A stretch of DNA of 64,000 nt from Synaphobranchus kaupii (lineage: Eukaryota > Chordata > Actinopteri > Anguilliformes > Synaphobranchidae), in the NCBI GenBank assembly GCA_029718625.1, contig CM056380.1, positions 15,326,005 through 15,390,004 of the forward strand, read 5' to 3'. The notes beneath the pieces are model-generated. The model was not told the DNA's origin and made no database searches. It saw only the letters and a list, made by a program, of their open reading frames with translations. The position numbers were made by a program, and so were the translations under genes. Below, piece after piece: positions 1-12,650 of the stretch. Each line of letters opens with the position of its first letter. Position 1 is the stretch's first letter.

Positions 1-139
1 CTCACACACACACACCCTCACACACCTTCTCACACACACACGCACAGGGCCTCCTACCACACCCCTCACACACACACACCCTCACACACACATGCACAGG
101 GCCTCCTACCACACCCTCACACACACACACCCTCACACA
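1..139. repeat. CA-rich minisatellite at the window edge
   Basis: Blocks of (CA)n alternate with a repeated phrase, CACAGGGCCTCCTACCACAC, seen twice about 60 bases apart. It lies in the intron before the first visible arhgap40 exon and has no coding signal. Confidence 0.8.
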
Positions 140-244
140 CTTTTTTTTATTATATTCTGTTGTTTTCTCCAGCAAAAATAGTCATACTATAACAATGCCA
201 ACATTGCTGTGATTAGTAACGTCCTGTTTTTTGTTTTTCTGCAG

Positions 245-1285
245 AAATGGCTCTGCTGTCTTCCCTGACTGTGCTATCTATGAAGTGGGGGGAAACATTG
301 GTAGGTGAACGTCACTTGTTTTCAGTATAAACTTTAAACGCTAATGCAGTCGCTGTGCATTTTCTGTTTATTTCAATGTACTTTTACTGAACTGGCTGAA
401 TAAAAGCAATGAATCCCAACCCTGGTCAACCCTGGTTGTTAGGGTGTGGCTGTGAGGGTGTGGTTGTTAGGGTGTGGTTGTTAGGTGAACCTTTGAACCA
501 CAGTGAACCTTTGACTAGGCTTGGGATTCATTCCTTTTAAATTCAGCCAGTTGAGTAAAAGTACATTGGAATGTAATTAATGGAGTTAAAAAATGAACGT
601 TGTTTTCTGTGAGGATATTGTAAGTTAAATGAATAGAATTTCAGCTGTGTTTCCTGAAACAAGTAAATTCAAATGGAAGTGAGCCCAGGCCCCTGCTTGT
701 GAATCAAGTCCTCAAGTAGCAGACAAGCTAGCACTGTGAGGGTGATTGTGGCTGTGAGTGTGTAGCTGTGAGGGTGTGGTTGTTAGGGTGTGGCTGTGAG
801 GGTGAGGTTGTTAGGGCGTGGTTATGAGGGTGTGGCTGTTACGGTGTGGCTTTGAGGGTGTGGTTGTGAGGGTGAGGTTGTTAGGATGTGGCTGTGAGGG
901 TGTGGTTGTTGGGGTGTGGCTGTGAGGGCGTGGCTGTGCGGGCGTGGCTGTTAGGGTGTGGCTGTGAGGGTGTGGTTGTTAGGGTGTGGCTATGAGGGCG
1001 TGGCTGTGAGGATCTGGTTGTTAGGGTGTGGTTGTTAGGGTGTGGCTGTGAGAGTGTGGCTGTGAGGGTGTGGCTGTTAGGATGTGGCTGTTAGGATGTG
1101 GCTGTGAGGGCGTGGCTGTTAGGGCGTGGTCATGACGGTGTGGCTCTGACAGAGGTGCTGACCTGTGGTTTCCTGCAGGGGAGCACTGCCTGGACCCCGG
1201 AACACACCTGCTGGACCTGTACAACTGTAACCCCGGTGGAGAGTGGGTCATCCGGCTGAAACCTCCCACCAGCAGGGGCCTCTGA
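245..1285 (+). CDS. arhgap40: Last two coding exons of a RhoGAP gene, best match arhgap40 (5' part outside window)
   Basis: Two exons join in frame: 245-300 (acceptor AG at 243-244, donor GT at 301-302) and 1179-1285 (acceptor AG at 1177-1178, stop TGA at 1283-1285). The visible C-terminus has 53 complete residues, beginning NGSAVFPDCAIYEVGGNI and continuing with GEHCLDPGTHLLDLY, then GEWVIRLKPP shortly before the stop. As I recall the family, a YEVGGNIGEHCLDP-like tail is characteristic of the ARHGAP18/28/40 group, whose RhoGAP domain stimulates GTP hydrolysis by Rho GTPases in the cytoplasm. That catalytic domain lies upstream of the window and cannot be judged. I choose arhgap40 over its paralogues because ARHGAP40 neighbours SLC32A1 in vertebrates, as here. 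The 878-bp intron is mostly minisatellite. Confidence 0.8.
424..1145 (+). repeat. Intronic minisatellite of GGTGTGGTTGTTA / GGTGTGGCTGTGA units
   Basis: Short G-rich units, such as TTAGGGTGTGGCTGTGAGGG, recur irregularly. A small block lies near 424-498 and a long array at about 738-1145, inside the last arhgap40 intron. It contains many TTAGGG telomere-like hexamers, but these are embedded in longer units rather than pure. The array ends about 30 bases before the last exon's acceptor. Confidence 0.85.
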
Positions 1286-2192
1286 AGAGCAGGGAGGGTG
1301 CAATTCCGCTCAGAGAGGAAGGTTTTTGGAAGCAGCCACATTCAGCCCCCCCCCTCCGCGGAAATCGTTGCCATGATGTTTCACACAACCCCCCTCCCGT
1401 CAAGCGTTCAGCTGGGCTTGATGCTTTGGGGCAAATGAGCTTATTTAAGGTGGGGGGGGGGGGGGGTATTTTCTGAGGGCACCTCTAGCTGTGAGGGTGA
1501 CAAAGCTCTCTGGCACTGACACGCGAATAGACTGAGGGGACTGACAGCTCCACGCAGCACTGACCAGTTTCCTTCCTCTGTATGTTAGAGCAGTGGACAA
1601 GGACCCTTAGACACACACACAGAAATGTACACATACACACACACACATACACAAATACACACACTTCTGTCTCTGAGATGTCAGTAGGGCTGACCGAAGG
1701 GATCCTGTCGAACGGACCAGCGAGTCGCCGTCGTGCTCCGAGGGACACGCTCCTTTAAAGGGATCTGACAGAAATCAGCTCAGATAAGGAGGCTGGGCTT
1801 CTTCCTCCTCCTCTTTTCTCTCTTCTCTTCGAGGACTGAGGGAGAAACGTGCTGCGATATTCATAGCTGAACACTTCTCGTCATGCGTTTCTGAGAACGC
1901 ATGAAAACTTTAAAGCAGTTTGTAAAGACGACGATGGTTCATGTAAGATCAGAATCATCCTGCTTTGCAGGGCACTTTTGTTGGTTCTTTTCCACATCGC
2001 TTTTTGTATATTGTATACTACTTTAAGAGTATCATCGTGATATGTTTAATTAATGTTGCAACTAGATATATAATATATATAATATAATTTCTGAAGACAT
2101 GAGCAAATTTAATTTTCATTGTGACAACCTATCACTTGGTGTATGTAAATAGTCACAGATACACATACACACACAGACACACATACATACAT

Positions 2193-2228
<36 letters not shown>

Positions 2229-3959
2229 ATACAAACAGTATAGCAGTTTATCAGTATTTGTACAAGCAGCTCAGTATACTCTGCAGGATGACAGTGAAAC
2301 TGAACTGTAGATAATGATGGGCCACAGCATCCTCCCCATACACTGAATCCTGACCACACATCATTAAAAGCATCACATAAAGGTGGAAGGGTATTATCTG
2401 ATAAACTGGATGAGAAGGAAGGGGTGCAGTGGGGGGGGGGGGGGGCTCGCATCGCCCTCTCTGGGTGGAAGGCACAGTTCACTGCTTACACACAAAGCAC
2501 AGAGGCTACAGCCTTCTGCTAACGCTAATGAGCAAAACTAGGTCACCTTTATAGCCTCTACCAGAGGGCATGCAGTCACACTGCATCCCTACCCACACCA
2601 CCTGGAGCCCTTTACACACACGCACATGTAAGCCCACACGCACGCATGCACACACACACACGTAAGCCCGTACACGTGCACCCACACACACGTACACGCA
2701 CCCACAAACATGCATGCACACTCGTTTGGGTTTTGTGTCCGTTACTGGCCACCATTTGTAGTCCCCGACATCAAGGACAAGCAAAAAATAAAAAACACCA
2801 AAATGCATCTTATCGCTAAACGCAAACACCTCCAAAATAAATGTCCTTCTAAACCGCTGTACAGTCAAATTGGTGGAGGCATAAGTTTCTTTACAGGTGG
2901 CGGAGATTAACTAAACAAAAAGAGGCTACCAACTCATATTACATGCGTATGAAATACACACAAAGCACATTCCTATTTTAAATGCACGTTTGAAATACTG
3001 CCCACCCCTGACCGTTGTGTAAATCGTTGAGCCACGTCCTCAGAATGCATGCCTCCCCTGCATGTGCATTTTTCTTCATTAGAACTGTTTATTTTACTGG
3101 CCTTGAATGTGTTTCAACCTGTCAATAGAAGTCAGATATAGGAGCTGGTTTGTTACAGACAGTGAATAAAATGGGGGCAGCGTTCTTCGTTGGCGTGCCG
3201 GCAGTATTCTCTGAAGTATGGTTCATGAACTATAAGATTAGGTGTCAGTTGTAGACGTCTGTATGGTTCTATCTGTGTACAGTAATTTCTGTAATTTATG
3301 TAACGGCAGTATTTAGTATATCTATTTATACTGTCTACATACTGTATGTAATACAAATGTTTTCTACTTTTGTGCCAGAAAGATTTAGGTATCCGTGTCG
3401 ATATTTCTTTTGTATTAAAACAAAGAGGAAAAGGAAAAAGTGTTTTTTTTTATATAAAATAATTTCAAAAATGAAAAGCATTGGACTTGCAGTGTTGATT
3501 TCTTGGAAATTGAAATGAATGGCGTGAACACCCTGGTGACGGTGGATCCAATCAAACGTAAACACGAGGCCCTGACAAATGGCTACAGCCGCCATGTTAC
3601 TCCACCTTGAAGGGTGTGGGAAAACCCATGTTTATACTCCTCAATCAATGGCTGAATAAGCCATAGTCAAATGTCTCATCAAGATGGGCCTGCCACCACC
3701 AAACGTAGCGCATAACACGTCTTCTCACGAGAGAAAAATCAGATGTCACACAGGACACACTGACTGGGGGAGTAAGGAACACACATTACAAGCCCTCGAT
3801 CATAACAAGTACTGGAACACTACAACATTATATTGTTCAATTTCTCACTGGTGAAGATTGATTTCTCTGTCATTCTGATTTAAAATGCCCTCTCTCAGCA
3901 CATGCTGTAGGTGCTGAATTCTGACCTGTGTGTGAGAGAATATTGTTCAAGAGAGAGTG
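1286..3959. other. arhgap40 3'UTR and downstream gene-free sequence
   Basis: There is no supported gene. The first part is probably 3'UTR. It holds G runs at 1452-1466 and 2431-2445, an (AC)n tract at about 2196-2226, and CA-rich sequence at 1611-1665 and 2610-2720. Open frames here are repeat translations or short chance frames. Confidence 0.6.
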
Positions 3960-4046
3960 CAAGTGTGTGTGCGTGTGTTTGTGTGTGTGAGTGCATATGT
4001 GCAAGTGTGTGTGTGTGTGTGTGTGTGAGTCTCAGTGCATGTGTGT

Positions 4047-4086
<40 letters not shown>

Positions 4087-4221
4087 CTCAGTGCATGTGT
4101 GTAAGTGTGTGTGTGTGAGTCTCAGTGCATGTGTGTAAGTGTGTGTGTGTGTGTGTGTGTGAGTCTCAGTGCATGTGTGTGTGCGTGTGTGTGTGTGTGT
4201 GTGTGAGTCTCAGTGCATGTG

Positions 4222-4267
<46 letters not shown>

Positions 4268-4376
4268 TCTCAGTGCATGTGTGCAAGTGTGTGTGTGAGT
4301 CTCAGTGTAAGTGTGTGTGTGTGTGTGTGTGTGTGTGAGTCTCAGTGCATGTGTGTAAGTGTGTGTGTGAGTCTCA

Positions 4377-4413
<37 letters not shown>

Positions 4414-4586
4414 TCTCAGTGCATGTGTGCAAGTGTGTGTGTGTGTGTGTGTGTGTGAGTCTCAGTGCATGTGTGTGTGTGTGTGTGTGTCTCAGTGCAT
4501 GTGTGTAAGTGTGTGTGTGTGAGTCTCAGTGCATGTGTGTAAGTGTGTGTGTCTGTGTGTGTGTGTGTGTGTGCGCCTGTGTGTGT
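3960..4586. repeat. Compound (GT)n minisatellite with GAGTCTCAGTGCATGTGTG units
   Basis: Long (GT)n runs are interrupted by a regularly repeated phrase, GAGTCTCAGTGCATGTGTG, about a dozen times with copies ending in CAAGTG or TAAGTG. The open frames on both strands are simple cysteine/valine or histidine/threonine repeats, not genes. Confidence 0.95.
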
Positions 4587-6296
4587 TTGTCCTCTGTTCA
4601 CCATTGACAGAAATGCAGTGACAGCCATATGGGTTGTTCTGCATCTCTGTAATATAAAGGTCATACTGCAGCACAGAGAAACATTTTTTAAAACACTATA
4701 CAGCTGCCCCTGCTGCTGTTCCCATGGGGTCCCGAGTCTTAACCTTGAGACAGAAGCACAATCAACAAACTGGTGAGAGAACTACTCTCCACACTTTCTG
4801 CAAACTGATTTTAAAAATGTGTGGAAGGCTAATAGCTCAATAAGTCACAGAAGACTTCAAGGTCTATACAACAAATTAAGAAACTGTGGTTCACACTGGA
4901 GCCCTAAGGTTATGAAACACAAAACACAAATAATTAGCTGCATAATTATAATTATTATGAATGAAACAGGAAAGCGGTACCAGACCTTCTGTCTGAATTA
5001 TAGCAGTTTACTTTTAGCCAATGAGACAGTAGGAATTGCACATAAAGTGGAATGCAAATCGCATATTAAAACACATTTTCATGTTGTATGTGTGCATCTT
5101 GCCAAACAAATACAGTGTATTGTATGTATAAATGTTATTATTTCATTGTTTTGTTTTAAACTGACCTGTTCCATACCTAGCCAATGTTACTGTGCTTCAC
5201 TAAGGAAATGCATATATTTAAATGCATTTTGTGTTGTATTACATTTTTCTCATAACTATATATCATATAAATAGCCTCTGTATTACACTGTATATAAATG
5301 ACAGGATGATAATAATAACAATAATAATAATAATTATCATTCATCATCATCGTCACAACAATATTCAAAATCATCACCTTCATCATCGTAATAATGTGAT
5401 TGATCACATTTAGATATAATTGTGTGACATTATTATGACATAAATAATGACGTGTGGAAATGAATATATACTTATTTGATGTTTAAATGTACAAAAAGAA
5501 AGGCTATTCAGAATGGGTATTAAGAATAGCCAGCATATTCCCTTCATTTACAAATCAGCAAAATGCCGAGATATGCATATTCATTCTCCTTTCAAACACA
5601 ACACCTCATGCATATCACCATATTAATTCTCCTTTCAAACACAACACTCGCACACTGAGAGAGAAGCAGTGTTAAACCCTTTTCAATTCCAACAGTACGG
5701 CATAATCTCAGATCGTTAAGATTATAACTAAAGTGTTACGGGGTGGGGAAACAACCCAACAGTCTCGGAGCAGTTTCTTTTTCAGATGTGAAAGAGATGT
5801 ACTCTGCAACGGGAGGAACTGCTCGTTCGGTCTTTCACAGCCGTCCGGGGTCCCAGTGTAGCTGTTTCACCAGCTGGGCCTTCTACACACAATCACAGCA
5901 ATCAGGGCGTGATTAGCAATCTGGGCCTTTGTGCAGAGAGGTGACTGAAGGATCAGCTACAGTTAAATCTCCTCCACGTCCATTTCAGGCAGCCGTTCCA
6001 CTGCACAAATGAAAAGTGACTGTTGCCAAGAGGGACCCTCATTCATCTCTTCTAATGACCCAAATTTCCCTGTTTATCATTCTGGCCCATAGGGCAGAAT
6101 ATTGGGGGCGGTGAGGGGGTTAGTAAGCTATCTTCCTGACCCAGTGTTTGAGCTCTTTCACAAATGCTGACATGGTGTGTTGTTTATCTACACATACAGC
6201 GTCCCATATACAGGCTCTTATAACCCAGGAACAGAATGACTGGTTCACTGTAGCAGAGAGGGTGACAAACATGTAGGGAACTTCGACATACTGTGT
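4587..6296. other. AT-rich gene-free sequence
   Basis: No gene is recognised. A trinucleotide-like AAT/ATC block lies at about 5305-5400. The frame at 4819-5274 (151 codons) lacks recognisable domains and is probably chance. Confidence 0.5.
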
Positions 6297-6297
6297 G

Positions 6298-6358
<61 letters not shown>

Positions 6359-6620
6359 ATGTGTGTGTGTGTGTGTGTGTGCGTGTGTGTGTGAGATTGA
6401 GAGAGAGAGAGAAAGAGAGAGAGAGTACGAGTGAGAATGAGAGACAGAAAAGGTAAGTGTTTGTATGTGAGAGACAGAGTTGTGCAAGAGTGTGGGCTTG
6501 TGTGTATGTGCATGAGCGACAGAGAGTGTCTGTGTAAGAGGAAGATATAGAGTATGTGTGTGTGTGTGCATGTGTGTGTGTGAGTGAGAGAGAGAGAGAG
6601 AGAGAAAGAGAGAAAGAGAG
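6297..6620. repeat. (GTGC)n tetranucleotide array followed by (GT)n and (GA)n
   Basis: About 15 uninterrupted GTGC units (6297-6357) run into (GT)n and then (GA)n interspersed with unique bases to about 6620. The tetranucleotide tract is unusually CpG dense (one CpG every four bases) for a vertebrate microsatellite. Confidence 0.95.
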
Positions 6621-6749
6621 GGAAAGAGATTTCCATTGGACCAATGAGAAAATATCAATCCTTCTGGAAGAGGGACACTCAGCATCTCTTGCTACCCAGT
6701 ATATCTTGGCCATAACCTGAGGGACAGTGAGTAAAACTTATGTCAAATT

Positions 6750-7250
6750 ATTAGGAGACCGAGCAACGAAGCTGCTGGTCCCCTATTCTTTTTTGTTTGG
6801 AGTCTTTTTTTTTTTCTCCACTTTCACCTAAAAGTTCCGTAAGCTGGTTTGACCTAGAATCACCGAACTTGGTAGGCTTGTTGAGAAGGCCAAACTGTTG
6901 GATCCTGTAAATTATGACACAGATTGAACACCTGGTGGCACTGTAGTGCATGTGACAAAATGTTCACATTGACACGCCCGGTTTGACCTAGAGTCACAAA
7001 ATGTGGTGTACAGGTCCCTCTGCTCATGACGAACAAATTTGCCTCAAGGACGCATAAAGTCCGCCATATTGGATTTTCCACTAATTAGCATGTTTTGTAA
7101 AAACACTTAACTCTATAAACTTCACCCCTAGTGGTTGAGACGTATCCATCTCAATTACAGTATTCATGTTTGTCTGAAATTATAAAACTACAGCTTTAAG
7201 AAAACCCCATAAATTTTGACGCAGTATTGTTTAAAAGGGTAGCCTCTTGC
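6750..7250. repeat. Old interspersed repeat fragment
   Basis: The phrase GAGCAACGAAGCTGCTGGTCCC near 6760-6781 and text of the type GGTTTGACCTAGANTCAC (6848 and 6981) resemble sequence seen again around 8600-9090, with repeated 'aacttggta/g' phrases. This indicates decayed copies of one interspersed family. No terminal repeats or coding frame allow classification. Confidence 0.35.
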
Positions 7251-7681
7251 GAAAATCTCAGCTTCTCCAGTTACACTTTAGTGCAATAAAATAGGAGGGT
7301 GCTATTAATAGCCCAAAGCACTTATGACCCTCCTCTCGCCATAGCCACAGACTGTAAAATGCATAAAATGCACCGTTTATACTCGCTAAGAAAATCATGT
7401 TCACGTATAGAAACAATATAACGTTGTAAAAAATGAGCATTCGCCGTTTTCCCTTGCTTACTGTGCTATATACAGTAGCCTACCTGATGCATTTTCGGTT
7501 TAGAAGACACCTAATTTTTTTATCCAAAATCTCTCATATAAATGTGTTTTAAGAAACCAAGTACATACCAGTATATTCAGCTACAGCTGTTTTCTGAACA
7601 TAACTGAACATAACTTTCGCCAAAGTCCCGTACAGTCGACATTTCCACAGCGACCACCTATAGCACTTAGGGCTGAAACAC

Positions 7682-8319
7682 TAGTGATGTGTCGTTCATG
7701 AACGATCTGATTTTTTTGAACGGCTAAGTTTTTGCCAAGTTTTCCGTCGAGTGTTTCCCATCAAAAATATTTTATAAAATGCGACCATAATGTTTTTGGT
7801 AGCCTATATTATATCATCACAAATTATTTGTCGTCTCTTGCTCAACTTCCACAACCTTGCATAACATATCGACAGGAAGTGAGTGGGAAAACATTATCCA
7901 TTAGGCTATATATAGCCTATATTATATTTAATCAATTTCTAATCTATTTCTAATTATTATTATATTCTAATTTAAGTTGCGTGTGTGGGTCGGGGTGGTA
8001 GAAAACCGTAATGAAGGGAACGTAAATATGAACAAAATAAAAAATATACTGTATATGTAGGTAGAGTATCATATATGTTCACGTCTTAGTTACAGTCCTC
8101 TGCCAGACATTTGGGAACTAGTAGCCTATGTGCATTATTAGATTTAGTAGGGCTAGTGTAATCCTGCCATTCGTAGTCGTAAAGTGCCCCCCTCTCACAC
8201 ATACATGCGTGCACACACACGCAAAAAGAACGAAGAGCCGTTCTTTTGAGGAAACAAACATAAACGAACGGAGCCATAAGATCCGCTTCCCTTAAAAGAG
8301 CCATAATTCCCCATCACTA
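7682..8319. mobile_element. Non-autonomous hAT-like element (638 bp)
   Basis: The outermost bases are TAGTGATG at 7682-7689 and CATCACTA at 8312-8319, an exact 8-bp inverted repeat. The flanks TGAAACAC (7674-7681) and TGAAATAT (8320-8327) agree at 6 of 8 positions, as expected for an aged 8-bp hAT target duplication. Subterminal sequences on each side carry GAACG/CGTTC palindromic motifs. No transposase frame is present. The class call rests on TSD length and is an inference. Confidence 0.6.
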
Positions 8320-8584
8320 TGAAATATGTTGCTGTTGTCGTGTAAAAACACACGCGCTTTGGTATGTTTTTTTAAAAACATATTTAAATACATTAGGCTA
8401 CTTATGTTATGGTGATTATGTATATACTGTATGTGACTATTCTGAAATAAATGTATTCTTTTGCTAATTTCTGAATGATACAGCTTCTTCTTCAACTCAA
8501 ACTTTTAAACCATGGATGTGCAGGGAATATTTTTTTGAGATATTGACATTTAAATAAAACTAGTAGAAACTAGGTGGAAATTGC

Positions 8585-10000
8585 CTCTGGAGGACCAAAG
8601 TAAATAGAGTTAAAATGCTACTCCCTCCTACAAAATCTGACCAATTTGCACGAAACTTGGTATATACGTTCTTTAGACCATACTCCATAAACATTATTTA
8701 CAGACTTTTGATATGCTAAGAGATGGCTAGATGACGAGCCAATGAATTTGCAGTGGGCGTGGCTTATCACATAAATGCTAATAATTATAAAACCATTTGA
8801 CATAAAGTTCTGAAACTTGGTGGGGTGACTGAGAGTTAGATCAAGCTTCAAACATACAACAATGACAAAAGCCCTGATTAGAAACATATAGATATTTGCT
8901 TTTTGGGTCAACTCTGTCTTGAAATGTCCACCATTTTTGAGTCTCTGTGTTTGACAAATGCTGCTTATTCTGCTCAAGCCCCCGGGAATCGCTGCTTGCA
9001 GCTATATTTATTATTATTATTATTATATCTTCCGACATATTTTGCAATTCCAGCAAAACCGCTTGGTAGCGTTTGACTAAAATTTGCACAGTGGTAGTGT
9101 GATGGAGGGGAAGAGGTCGGAGAACAAACCGCGACAGAACGGGGATCTAAAAGCTACCCACACAGGTGGAGTAACCACTAATAATCTCAGAAGGGAAGAC
9201 CGGAAACACAAACAGAAAAAAACAAAGTACTCCCTACAGGAGTTAACACCCCGGCATATAAGCCAACTGAAAACTACCCAGAAAAGAGGGGTGAGACAAA
9301 ACTTGAGAACAAGAGTATAAAATAAACAACAAAATAAACGAAACCCTCCAGCTCAATACACCATAAATGAGCTACAATACAAGGAGGAAAATAAAAAGGT
9401 AACTAAGGTTACAGCCTCAAAGAGGATTGAAAGAAAACCAGGGGTAGAAACTACTGAGAACAAAGGAAAGCGAAAATCCTAGGTGGAATTTCCACCGAGC
9501 TCAGAATAATGTGGAACAACAATCTTTAGCAGACTAAGCATAAAGATGTTGCCCACACTAAGTTCCTATACCAAATTACCGGCCAAAGCATAATCAGAGT
9601 TTACACTGAAGCCCGGAACAGAGGTAACACCCTGCTTAAATAGCGGCTGAAACCAATCAGCCCTAAATGGTCTCTAGAGGGAAAAAAGGGCAGTAGTGTC
9701 CTCTAGAGGCCAGGAGTCGCAAGAACCGCCAGAAAAGAATAAGCAGGCTCAAAAACCATGACAGGTAGATCCTTGCGAAATGGTGGCACTATAATGGACA
9801 GTTAACCCCTTCCCTGGCACCACCTTTTTTGACCTTATAAATATGTAAATGGCTGTATTTCACTACAGATTTGTTTCAATGGCTTAAAACCTTGGAGGGG
9901 GCTGACCAAAACAATATGTTAATGATGTTCATCAGTCTGCTTGGACCCCGCAATTGCTTCTTGCAGCTATATTTATTATTATTATTATTATTATTATTTA
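8585..10000. repeat. Interspersed repeat with (TTA)n tails, interrupted by a solo LTR
   Basis: Two copies of the same tail occur in the same orientation: CGCTGCTTGCAGCTATATTT followed by (ATT)n at about 8990-9028, and TGCTTCTTGCAGCTATATTT plus (ATT)n at about 9952-9998. The second copy is split by the LTR inserted at 9098, since sequence before it (to 9097) continues naturally after 9768. Family unknown to me. Confidence 0.5.
9098..9763 (-). mobile_element. Solo LTR of the gypsy family seen at 43.8-50.3 kb
   Basis: It begins TGTGATGG and ends CCATGACA, flanked by a perfect GGTAG duplication (9093-9097 and 9764-9768). Length is 666 bp. It shares blocks with the LTRs of the large gypsy element: TCGGAGAACNAANCGCGACAG near its start, AACTGAAAACTACC in the middle and AACCATGACA at the end. 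The internal region has been lost, as occurs by recombination between LTRs. By comparison with the complete element it lies on the minus strand. Confidence 0.85.
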
Positions 10001-12474
10001 TGTATTTCTTGTACTGAAAATCAATTACATATATATTACGTAGTTGATGTTGTTATTGTTGATTATAATCTTATGGATTGATGAAAATTATTTTCTTTGG
10101 CAATACAGTCCTGCCAATAAATCATATTTTAATTATTCACTCACAGTTGTTGGTGGTTGAATGAGGTGGAAGAGTTGGGAGGTGGAGAGAAGTGGGAGAT
10201 GGGGGTTTTCAGCAGGGGGGATTCTGTGCCATCTCTAACTGCCTCCCTCTGCCACAGTCTCCCTCTCCCTACAGGCAGGGGTGGAATTTCTGTTTATCTG
10301 CAGCATCCAGGCCCGTCGTCTCCTAGCAACGCGACACGGATCATTTAGCTGCCCGCACTCCGTCTTTTCCCCCCTCTCTCTGCCGGCGCTCCTGTGCCAG
10401 CTGTGCATTCCCCGCGCTTCCGAACTGGGCTCGGACATGATGCGCCAACGCTCGCTTCTGTACGTGCTGTCGCGCACTTTTCCGCCGATTTACACACAGA
10501 TACGGCCCTAAAATATCCGTTAAAAATTCAAACGCACATCAGTCCATTTCATCAATTTGTGTCGCTTTTGGAAACTTCAGTAGCACACGTGTGTTAGCAC
10601 AGTCAGTGAAGATATGGAAACCAAGGTGTGACGTAGCTCTCTGGAAAAGACACATGGAAAAATTAGCATTCTGACTAACCAAGCAGATAATGAACAGGAT
10701 GCTATCTGGAGTGAAGCAGGCTTCTGCTTGCCTATTAGAAATCTGCATCTGGAAAAACAGCAACACAGCTCTGTGCTTTGACTCAAGCTATAAGAAGAAG
10801 AGAGATTAACATTTTATGGTTAAACAACCTCCTAATAAAATGACAAAAAAAAAATCTGTCACATGGGTGAATAAAAAAACAGTATTAATATTGCAAATTT
10901 AAATATAGATGAATTATATATTGTAAAAACTCTCAAGCTTCAGGAGAAAGGGTCCCTCGGGTCCTTTGTTAACACACGAACCAGGAGATGCGATGTGTCT
11001 CATTGCCACATCCTGCTTGCAGTCTCCCCTTGCCTTGAAGCAGTGCACACGACAAAAACATATTTCTGTGCTCTTGTCAGTCCATGAAAGCTCGGAGGTG
11101 TTTATGACACTAATCTGGAGCAAATGTGACCAGACCACAAACCCTCTCCTCAAATGTCATTCGGCCAGTTTTTTTCACATTATTATTTCAGAAGTGATTA
11201 AGCCAGAAAGATCGTCACAGCCAGAATGTCTGGAGCACGTAGAATGAGAATACATGCAGAACTTGGACTGACACTGGCTTAAAGATTTTCAGTGTCTTAG
11301 AAAACAGACTATCGACCCCCTTGACCTGTCAGCCCTAATCTTAATGAATGCCTTAATTAATGAATTTAACATCCCTCTGGACTGCTGTTTATAAATGTAA
11401 GCTGTGCTGTGCGGTGCTATACAGTGATGTACCTGTTTGTGTGTGTGTGTGTGTGTGGTGTGAGGGCATGTGTGCGTGCATGCGCGTGTGTATGTGTGTG
11501 TTACAGACCTGGGTCCAGCACATATTTGAAATATCTAAACTCTTTAGATACTGGAAAAAAAAAACATAAACACTCTCGCAGGTCAGAACTGTTCAGGAAT
11601 TTTTATTGTTGTCTAAAGTATTTGAGGTGGAGTATTTGACCCAGTTGTTTTATGCAGCGATGTACACATGTATGTAATTAATCTTCTGCAGAGCCAGAGA
11701 TGTGCGAACGCGCCACACACCACACCCCCCACCTCTGCTCGGTTTGGGACTCCCCCTGCCGACCCCCCCACCCCCCAGCCAAAGCCGTGGGGATGTGACG
11801 CCTCACGCAAAACCACGCCCCCTCACCCCCGACATCACACGTCACTGGGGGGCTGGGCGATGCGAGAGGACGATGCCCGATCTCCTGATTTTTTTTCTGG
11901 GGCTTTCCTCCACAAGTCACGCCCAGGAGGGGGGCGGGAACCTCCGCCCCTTTTTAGCGGGATGGCGGCAAAGCCTGCAATGCTCGCAGTCACTGGGGGG
12001 ACCCCGTCCCACGCACACACACAACCAACCCACCCCCCCCCCCCCCCCCGAAATACAAACACCAACATGTGACTAACAGCGGCACTGCAAAACTGTTCTA
12101 CTCCGTCAAAGATGCTAACAGACTGTCTGAACACTACTGAAAGTCAGCCAACATGAAAATACTCACACACATACAATAACTGTACACCAGGTACAGCTTT
12201 TATCTACTAAAGTATTATGTTTAGTGTCCTTAAGATACAAGAAAAATGTATATGAGAACATAAGAACTTAAGAATGAGTGGTTACAGCACATCGCTTTAG
12301 CAACTATTTTCACAGATTACTCATTTTACCAATAGACCACTCAGCAGCTGCAGTACCGCTGGCAACAGCCAGGGTGCAGTGTTGCCTCGGGCCATCTCTG
12401 ACAGGATTTCCTCCAGCTCCCTCTCTACCCCTCTAGCCGACTGTGCAAGCGCTCCTTTCTGCCACCCAATTACT
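10001..12474. other. Gene-free sequence
   Basis: No gene is recognised. There is a GC-rich, CpG-containing patch at about 10260-10510, a (GT)n patch at 11438-11500, a CCACCCC-rich stretch at 11715-11830 and a C run at about 12033-12049. Open frames in the CCC-rich stretch are low-complexity. Confidence 0.5.
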
Positions 12475-12488
12475 GTGGCCATGGCAAC
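12475..12488 (+). promoter_or_regulatory. RFX X-box-like motif
   Basis: GTGGCCATGGCAAC fits the X-box consensus GTNRCC(0-3N)RGYAAC exactly with a 2-base spacer. RFX factors bind such sites at ciliary and neural genes. No nearby gene start is evident, so function is inferred only from motif. Confidence 0.4.
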
Positions 12489-12562
12489 TATCTTGGAATA
12501 TGGCCGGTAGTCAAAGCTTTACTATTACTAGGTCACAGACTGGCAACACATCTTTCTCCCCT

Positions 12563-12604
12563 CCCCCCCCCCCCCCCCCCCCCCCTCTCTCTCTCTCTCT
12601 CTCT
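12563..12604. repeat. C run followed by (CT)n
   Basis: An uninterrupted run of about 23 C residues leads into (CT)n. Pure polypyrimidine on this strand. Confidence 0.9.
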
Positions 12605-12650
12605 GCCTTGGCTGCAATATTCTTGCTCTTTGTGGCCGAAAGCTAAACAG

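Noticed and set aside
738..1145. Interstitial telomere sequence
   Set aside because: TTAGGG hexamers are embedded in longer GGTGTGGTTG units and never occur as a pure hexamer array.
4166..4776. Long open frames of His/Thr or Val/Cys repeats
   Set aside because: They are translations of (GT)n/(CA)n microsatellite and have no start context, domain or splice evidence. The same applies at 2.2, 6.3, 12.8, 26.9 and 37.4 kb.
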